A DNA stretch of 64,000 nucleotides, from positions 1 to 64,000 of the forward strand of contig NZ_JAPIVQ010000002.1 in assembly GCF_026239675.1 (NCBI RefSeq), written 5' to 3'. Made by a program: the position numbers and the translations under genes. Below, piece by piece: positions 59,249 through 64,000 of this stretch (its first letter is position 1; each line of letters begins with the position of its first letter). The notes below the pieces were generated by a model. The model was not told the DNA's origin. It did no database searches and worked only from the letters and a program-made list of their open reading frames with translations. Source of the DNA: Pedobacter sp. PLR. Lineage in GTDB: Bacteria; Bacteroidota; Bacteroidia; Sphingobacteriales; Sphingobacteriaceae.

Positions 59249-61862
59249 ATACCCCAAATTCTTTATCAAGGTAATCTGTTACTTTAACAATCGCATCGTC
59301 AATCGTATCACTTAAAATAGTGAAGAAGGAACCAGAACGCGCGGTTGCCATAATATATTTCAGACAGTCATCGCCATTGTTATTGATGATAATGTCCATA
59401 TCTGGTTTCACCTCACGAATCCCTGTAATCAATAAATCGATCAGTTCTTGTGGGGGTCTGCCACGAAGGTATTTCTCCTGACAAATGATGATTTTATCAA
59501 ACATCTGAGCAGAGATCTTCGCAATTTCTAAATTATCCGAATCTCTTCTGTCGCCTGTAGCAGAAATCACACCGATATGTTCTGTCGCGTCAACCGTTTT
59601 CAGGTAAGACTTGATGCCATTAAAACCATCCGGATTGTGGGCGAAATCTACCATGATTTTAAACTCCTTGAATTTGAAAGTATTCATCCTGCCTGGTGTT
59701 TGTGCAGCAGAAGGAATAAACGTTTCCAATGACATCCTGATGTCTTCAATTTTATATCCCCAAAGGAAGGTCGCAAGCGTTGCGGCAAGCACATTCTGAA
59801 TCATAAAGTCGACACTGCCACCAAAAGTTAAAGGTACATGCGTTACCTTTTCTACCCTGATTTTCCAGTCGCCTTTTTTGACAGTGATGTATCCGTTTTC
59901 GTAGATGGCAGCAATACCGCCTGCTTTACAATGTTCTACAATCACCGGGTTTTTCTCGTCCATACTGAAATAGGCGATGTTACAATCGGCAGCATTGGCA
60001 ATTTTAATGCAGTATTTGTTGTCTGCATTTAATACGCCCCAGCCACTTCTTTTAACAGATCCTATGATCACTGATTTCACTCTGGCAAGGTCGTCCAGGG
60101 TATGGATGTCGGAAATGCCGAGGTGATCTTCCTGGATATTGGTGATGACACCGATATCGCATTGGTTGAAGCCCAGACCTGCTCTGAGGATTCCTCCTCT
60201 TGCAGTTTCCAGCACGGCAAATTCTACGGTTGGATCTCTAAGGATAAACTCCGCACTTACCGGTCCGGTAGTATCACCTTTCATCAACATGGTATTCTGC
60301 ACATAGATCCCGTCGGAGGTCGTAAAACCTACTCTGGTGCCATTGCTTTTTACAATATGAGCGATTAACCGGGTCGTGGTCGTTTTACCATTAGTACCGG
60401 TTACTGCAATAATTGGGATTCTGGTTGATTTCCCCGGAGGGTATAACATATCAATTACCGGAGCGGCTACGTTCCTTGGCAAGCCTTCGCTTGGGGCAAG
60501 GTGCATTCTGAATCCTGGTGCAGCATTAACTTCCAGCACTACGCCACCGTTTTCTGTAAGGGGTTGTGTTAAGTTTTCTGCCATGATATCAATGCCGCAA
60601 ATGTCAAGTCCGATGACTCTGGAAATGCGCTCAGAGATGAAGACATTTTGAGGGTGAACAAGATCAGTTACGTCAATTGAAGTACCACCTGTACTTAAGT
60701 TGGCAGTAGATTTCAGGTATACAATTTCTCCTTGTGGAGGAACGGTTTCCAGGGTATAGCCCTTTTTATCCAGTAAGTCCAGCGTATCTCTGTCCACACT
60801 GATTTCAGTCAGTACATTTTCATGTCCGTAACCTCTTCTTGGATCAAGATTTTCTTTGTCGATCAGTTCCTGTATGGTCAGCTGGCCGTTTCCGGTTACA
60901 TGTGCAGGAACGCGAAGTGCTGCGGCAACCATTTGATGGTCGATCACAAGGATTCTGAAATCATAACCCGTAATGAACTTTTCAATGATAACTTTCTTCG
61001 AATATTGCTGTGCGTATTCAAAAGCGGCTTTCGCGGCTTCATCAGTTTTTACGTTAATGGTTGCGCCTTTTCCGTGGTTTCCATCCAATGGTTTAAATAC
61101 CATCGGGTAGCCTACAGCCAGGATGGCATTGTCCAGATCTTCCGGATCCCAGATCGTTACTCCTTTGGCAACGGGAATCGCTGAATCCTGTAGTAACCGC
61201 TTGGTTTCATCCTTATTGCAGGCAATATCTACTGCGATAGAGTTTGTTCTTTCCGTCATCGTTGCACGGAAACGGACTTGATTTTTTCCGTAACCCAATT
61301 GCACTAATGAGCTTTTATTTAATCTGATCCATGGAATGTCTCTTGAAATGGCTTCATCTACGATAGATCCAGTACTTGGACCCAGGCGTTCCAGCTCCCT
61401 GAGTTCACGCATCTTCTGGATGTCATGTTCCAGATCGTAATCTGTACCGGCAATCAGTGCTTCCGCAATTCTTACGGCAGATTCTGCGGCATAAAGGCCT
61501 GCTTTTTCTTCTAAATAGCTGAAGACAACATTGTAAATTCCGTCTGTTTTAGTTTGACGTGTTCTGCCAAATCCGGTGTCCATTCCGGCAAGCGTCTGGA
61601 TTTCTAAGGCGATATGTTCAATCACATGGCCCATCCAGGTGCCTTCCTCAATTCTCATGAGTAAGCCTCCGGGTTCACCTTTTGAACAACGATGTGTATA
61701 CAGGGTAGGTATTAATTTTTCGATTCTTTCACCAAATCCTTCAATCAAATTGGTAGGATACTGTTCCATTTCCTCAAGATCCAGTCGCATTTGAATTAAT
61801 TTTTTTCTTTTGATAGACCATATGTTTGGTCCGCGTAGCACCTGTATGCCTAGTATTTTCAT
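59247..61862 (-). CDS. cphA: Cyanophycin synthetase
   Basis: CphA polymerises aspartate and arginine into cyanophycin, a nitrogen storage polymer. From the ATG at 61862 (MKILGIQVLRGPNIWSIKRKKLIQ) it has about 871 residues, the usual length; a longer frame to 61943 adds 27 unlike residues and is rejected. The N-terminal domain is followed by an ATP-grasp unit near 210-450 (KPLDGNHGKGATINV, VLEVNAAPGFRMHLAPSEG) that adds Asp. A Mur-ligase-like domain with GTNGKTTTTRLIAHI near 489-503 adds Arg. It is divergent from cyanophycinase. Confidence 0.95.
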   Translation of the reverse strand: MKILGIQVLRGPNIWSIKRKKLIQMRLDLEEMEQYPTNLIEGFGERIEKLIPTLYTHRCSKGEPGGLLMRIEEGTWMGHVIEHIALEIQTLAGMDTGFGRTRQTKTDGIYNVVFSYLEEKAGLYAAESAVRIAEALIAGTDYDLEHDIQKMRELRELERLGPSTGSIVDEAISRDIPWIRLNKSSLVQLGYGKNQVRFRATMTERTNSIAVDIACNKDETKRLLQDSAIPVAKGVTIWDPEDLDNAILAVGYPMVFKPLDGNHGKGATINVKTDEAAKAAFEYAQQYSKKVIIEKFITGYDFRILVIDHQMVAAALRVPAHVTGNGQLTIQELIDKENLDPRRGYGHENVLTEISVDRDTLDLLDKKGYTLETVPPQGEIVYLKSTANLSTGGTSIDVTDLVHPQNVFISERISRVIGLDICGIDIMAENLTQPLTENGGVVLEVNAAPGFRMHLAPSEGLPRNVAAPVIDMLYPPGKSTRIPIIAVTGTNGKTTTTRLIAHIVKSNGTRVGFTTSDGIYVQNTMLMKGDTTGPVSAEFILRDPTVEFAVLETARGGILRAGLGFNQCDIGVITNIQEDHLGISDIHTLDDLARVKSVIIGSVKRSGWGVLNADNKYCIKIANAADCNIAYFSMDEKNPVIVEHCKAGGIAAIYENGYITVKKGDWKIRVEKVTHVPLTFGGSVDFMIQNVLAATLATFLWGYKIEDIRMSLETFIPSAAQTPGRMNTFKFKEFKIMVDFAHNPDGFNGIKSYLKTVDATEHIGVISATGDRRDSDNLEIAKISAQMFDKIIICQEKYLRGRPPQELIDLLITGIREVKPDMDIIINNNGDDCLKYIMATARSGSFFTILSDTIDDAIVKVTDYLDKEFGV

Positions 61863-62098
61863 TATAGATTTGTTATTTTGTGTTGGTAGTGACCATATTA
61901 CGGGGAAGTTATCAGTTTCTTGGATAGGGTCGAACGGAGACATTAAAGTAAGAATTTTTTCGGAAAAAACAGCTATCCACCCGGTTAAATCCTGGTAATA
62001 TATTTTAGGCGAAATAACGGACGGATTATTGTGCTAAATCGAAATGTTGATAGGGGAAAATATTGATAAATAATTCATTGTTATTGAGCATTACCCTA

Positions 62099-62106
62099 TA
62101 TATTTG
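62099..62106 (+). promoter_or_regulatory. Predicted -7 promoter element of cyanophycinase
   Basis: TATATTTG with a TTG 18 bases upstream (62078-62080). It overlaps the TTG at 62104, so the ATG at 62134 is preferred as start. Confidence 0.5.
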
Positions 62107-62133
62107 AAATTTTTAGCAACGAAAAGATTTATA

Positions 62134-63009
62134 ATGACTCCGAAGGGTAAACTAATAATTATAGGTGGTGCAATAAACACCGGAAGTTTCACAGAGACAA
62201 CTTTTGGATTGCCCCAGAACATGAATTTCTTTGAAAGAGGAATTCTGAAGAAAATTATGACGGAATCGATAAAGGGCACTGCATCTCGTTTTGAAATCAT
62301 GACTACGGCCTCTTTAATTCCTGAAAAAGTGGGAGAGGAGTACATTAAAGCTTTTGCGCAGCTGGATGTTCAGGATGTTGGTGTTTTAAATATCATCACC
62401 AGAGAACAAGCCAATTCAGAAGAAAATTGTGCAAGGATCAAAGCCGCAGATGTGATTGTTTTTACCGGTGGTGATCAATTGCGTTTGTCTTCTATTTTCG
62501 GCGGTACCGCCATTCATCAGATTCTGCTGGACAAATATCAGGACGAAGCCGTGGTGATTGCGGGAACTTCCGCAGGTGCTGCAGCAAGCTCTAAAAATAT
62601 GATTTATCAAGGTAGTAGTAAAGATGCCCTGCTGAAAGGCGAGGTTAAAATTACCGGTGGTCTTGGTTTTATTGATGGTGTAATTGTAGATACCCATTTT
62701 GTGCAGAGAGGAAGGATTGGCAGGTTGCTATATGCGACTGCAAGTAGCCCTGGTATCCTTGGAATCGGCTTAGGGGAAGATACCGGCCTGTTTATTTCCA
62801 ATGGAAATATCATGGAAGCCATCGGCTCAGGAATGGTCATTCTTGTAGACGGAAGAAACATGACTGACACCAATCTGACTGATGTAGAAATGGGGCAACC
62901 GGTTTCCATCAGTAACATGACGGTTCATGTGATGTGCGACGGTGATATTTATGACCTTAGCGAACACAAATTAACCATTCATCACCCCAAAGTGATCCCG
63001 GTAGATTAA
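62134..63009 (+). CDS. cphB: Cyanophycinase
   Basis: Cyanophycinase is a serine peptidase (family S51) that cuts cyanophycin into beta-Asp-Arg dipeptides. About 291 residues from the ATG at 62134. The nucleophile is Ser146 in AGTSAGAA; VFTGGDQLRL near 108-117 and VIVDTHFVQRGRIGRL near 186-201 are the other family signatures. There is no signal peptide, so it works in the cytoplasm, where the polymer is stored. The isoaspartyl peptidase gene follows by 27 bases. Confidence 0.94.
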   Translation: MTPKGKLIIIGGAINTGSFTETTFGLPQNMNFFERGILKKIMTESIKGTASRFEIMTTASLIPEKVGEEYIKAFAQLDVQDVGVLNIITREQANSEENCARIKAADVIVFTGGDQLRLSSIFGGTAIHQILLDKYQDEAVVIAGTSAGAAASSKNMIYQGSSKDALLKGEVKITGGLGFIDGVIVDTHFVQRGRIGRLLYATASSPGILGIGLGEDTGLFISNGNIMEAIGSGMVILVDGRNMTDTNLTDVEMGQPVSISNMTVHVMCDGDIYDLSEHKLTIHHPKVIPVD

Positions 63010-63036
63010 CATCAGTTCATACCCTAAATTAAAAGG

Positions 63037-63879
63037 ATGAAAATTATTATTCATGGCGGTTTTTTCAGCGAGTCTGGAACCAACCAGGAAACCAAAATAG
63101 CAAAACAGAAAGCCCTGGCGGCTATTGTAAGCCAATCTCATCAGTATTTAAGCACGCATACCGCATTGGAAACCGTAGTTTATGCCGTGAGTTTATTAGA
63201 AGATGATCCGCTTTTTAACGCCGGATTGGGGTCACAGATTCAAAGCGATGGTGAGCTGCGCCTGAGTGCTGCTTTAATGGATGGTAAAAGCCAGAAGTTT
63301 TCAGGTGTGATCAATATTCAAAATGTGAAAAACCCGATACAGGTTTCCGAAAAGCTGCTCAGCTATGACGACCGCGTATTGAGCGGTGCAGGGGCATTAG
63401 ATTTTGCCCGTGACCAGGGCTTTGATTTTTTCGATCCGGTCATTCCGCAGAGAAGGCAGGAATATGAAGAGAAATTACAGCAATCTTCCAGATTAGGTAC
63501 TGTAGGATGTGTCGCCTTAGACGCGGATGGTAACCTTGCTGCGGCAACCTCTACAGGCGGAAAAGGATTTGAAATCCCTTGTCGCGTAAGTGATTCAGCC
63601 ACGGTAGCCGGAAATTTTGCCAATGAACATGCAGGGATTTCCTGCACCGGAGTTGGAGAAGATATTGTAAGTGCAGCACTGGCAGCTAAAATTGTGACCC
63701 GTGTGACTGACGGCTTTACACTAAAAAATGCCTGTGATAAATCATTTGAAGAACTGAAAGCCTTTGATGGTTTTGCAGGGGTAATCGGCATTAGTGCCTC
63801 CGGAGAATTGTATCATACCGACTCTCATCCTTATATGGTCTGGGCTGCATTTGACGGTAGTTTACAGGTGTTTAACTAA
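63037..63879 (+). CDS. iaaA: Isoaspartyl peptidase / L-asparaginase (Ntn hydrolase)
   Basis: The enzyme splits beta-Asp-Arg dipeptides, the product of cyanophycinase, to free Asp and Arg. It is an autoprocessing N-terminal-nucleophile hydrolase; the predicted cleavage is before Thr155 in RLGTVGCVALD. The N-terminal IIIHGG and the FNAGLGSQIQSDG, SCTGVGEDIV segments fit the family. It is short (280 against about 310-320) and its sugar-like IHGGAG and substrate glycine loops differ (IHGGFF, GISASGELYHTDSHPYM), so specificity may be narrowed to cyanophycin dipeptides. Confidence 0.9.
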   Translation: MKIIIHGGFFSESGTNQETKIAKQKALAAIVSQSHQYLSTHTALETVVYAVSLLEDDPLFNAGLGSQIQSDGELRLSAALMDGKSQKFSGVINIQNVKNPIQVSEKLLSYDDRVLSGAGALDFARDQGFDFFDPVIPQRRQEYEEKLQQSSRLGTVGCVALDADGNLAAATSTGGKGFEIPCRVSDSATVAGNFANEHAGISCTGVGEDIVSAALAAKIVTRVTDGFTLKNACDKSFEELKAFDGFAGVIGISASGELYHTDSHPYMVWAAFDGSLQVFN

Positions 63880-63887
63880 AATTGTTA

Positions 63888-63895
63888 TATCTTTG
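63888..63895 (+). promoter_or_regulatory. Predicted -7 promoter element of the last gene (leaderless arrangement)
   Basis: TATCTTTG ends four bases before the ATG at 63900. Confidence 0.5.
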
Positions 63896-63899
63896 TAAG

Positions 63900-64000
63900 A
63901 TGAACAAACTTTGTTTAGTTATTCTTTTCCTACTCTTTTCAGGAAAGGCAATGACACAAACCAATACTTTTCTTCCTCAGGAACCACCAGCAACGAGCGG
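63900..64000 (+). CDS. Secreted protein, 5' part only
   Basis: The frame opens at ATG 63900 and runs off the window. It begins MNKLCLVILFLLFSGKAMTQ, a signal peptide cleaved after the Met-Thr-Gln region or just before, followed by TNTFLPQEPPATSG. The remainder is outside the window, so no function is given. Although it follows the cyanophycin genes by 20 bases, its own promoter suggests a separate unit. Confidence 0.6.
   Translation, partial: MNKLCLVILFLLFSGKAMTQTNTFLPQEPPATS

Noticed and set aside
61863..61943. 27-codon N-terminal extension of cyanophycin synthetase
   Set aside because: The family begins with MKILGIQxLRGPN-type sequence; the extension is unlike it and is probably leader.
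1..64000. tRNA, rRNA, CRISPR arrays, insertion sequences and integrases
   Set aside because: Gaps were read on both strands; no cloverleaf with CCA-type ends, regular spacer array, transposase motif or flanking duplication was found.

Overview
The window reads as chromosome of a Bacteroidota bacterium of the family Sphingobacteriaceae (Pedobacter-like). Supporting signs are an A/T-leaning base composition, almost no Shine-Dalgarno sequences, and the Bacteroidota promoter element TAnnTTTG upstream of more than twenty genes. The families present also fit: a SusC-like TonB receptor with a carboxypeptidase-regulatory domain, DUF4270, DUF4920, a WbsX-type protein, a split glycogen-synthase-like protein, a small AURKAIP1/COX24-type ribosomal protein and a cyanophycin cluster. 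I saw no rRNA, tRNA, insertion sequence, integrase or CRISPR array. Genus assignment is inference.

Layout. 1-4.5 kb: nagA, pyrH, frr and an ABC exporter on the plus strand. 4.5-10.4 kb (minus): a thiamine block with pnuC/pnuT and a NadR-like kinase, then a TPP riboswitch followed by a TonB receptor, a thiE-like gene and an MFS exporter with its own palindromic promoter region. 10.4-12.1 kb: two small envelope genes around a repeat-rich 600-bp gap. 12.1-15 kb: carB behind a structured leader. 15-22 kb (minus): DUF3137-lemA, DUF4920, radA, and the set HU - TPR protein - small ribosomal protein - RNase E/G. 22-28 kb: mutY-ssb (plus) converging on glmS, DUF4270 and a GT5-half glycogen-synthase-like gene. 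28-31 kb: panC, panD, an acyl-CoA dehydrogenase, then a nested inverted-repeat element. 31-37 kb: a 4-TM holin-like protein, a lipoprotein and the rimP-nusA-infB operon with a terminator-like hairpin in its leader.

37-48 kb is a surface-polysaccharide region on both strands: at least seven glycosyltransferase-type proteins (one an alpha-1,2-fucosyltransferase), a WbsX protein and an MsbA-type flippase, with the metabolic GTPase gene meaB embedded. 48.6-59 kb: an OmpA-family porin with a strong promoter, a 44-residue membrane protein, RidA, RarD, RecG, a serine hydrolase, fumC, a lipoprotein, an S1/P1 nuclease, a low-Mr tyrosine phosphatase and DUF1543. 59-64 kb: cyanophycin synthetase (minus) divergent from cyanophycinase, then isoaspartyl peptidase and the start of a secreted protein.

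Most genes are core metabolism and information processing. The less explained signals lie in the non-coding parts: leader hairpins of RNase E/G and rimP, the inverted-repeat element near 30.8 kb, short degenerate tandem repeats near 11.5 and 59.0 kb, a structured segment near 59.15 kb, promoters placed so close to start codons that the mRNAs should be leaderless, and two very small genes (29 and 44 codons).
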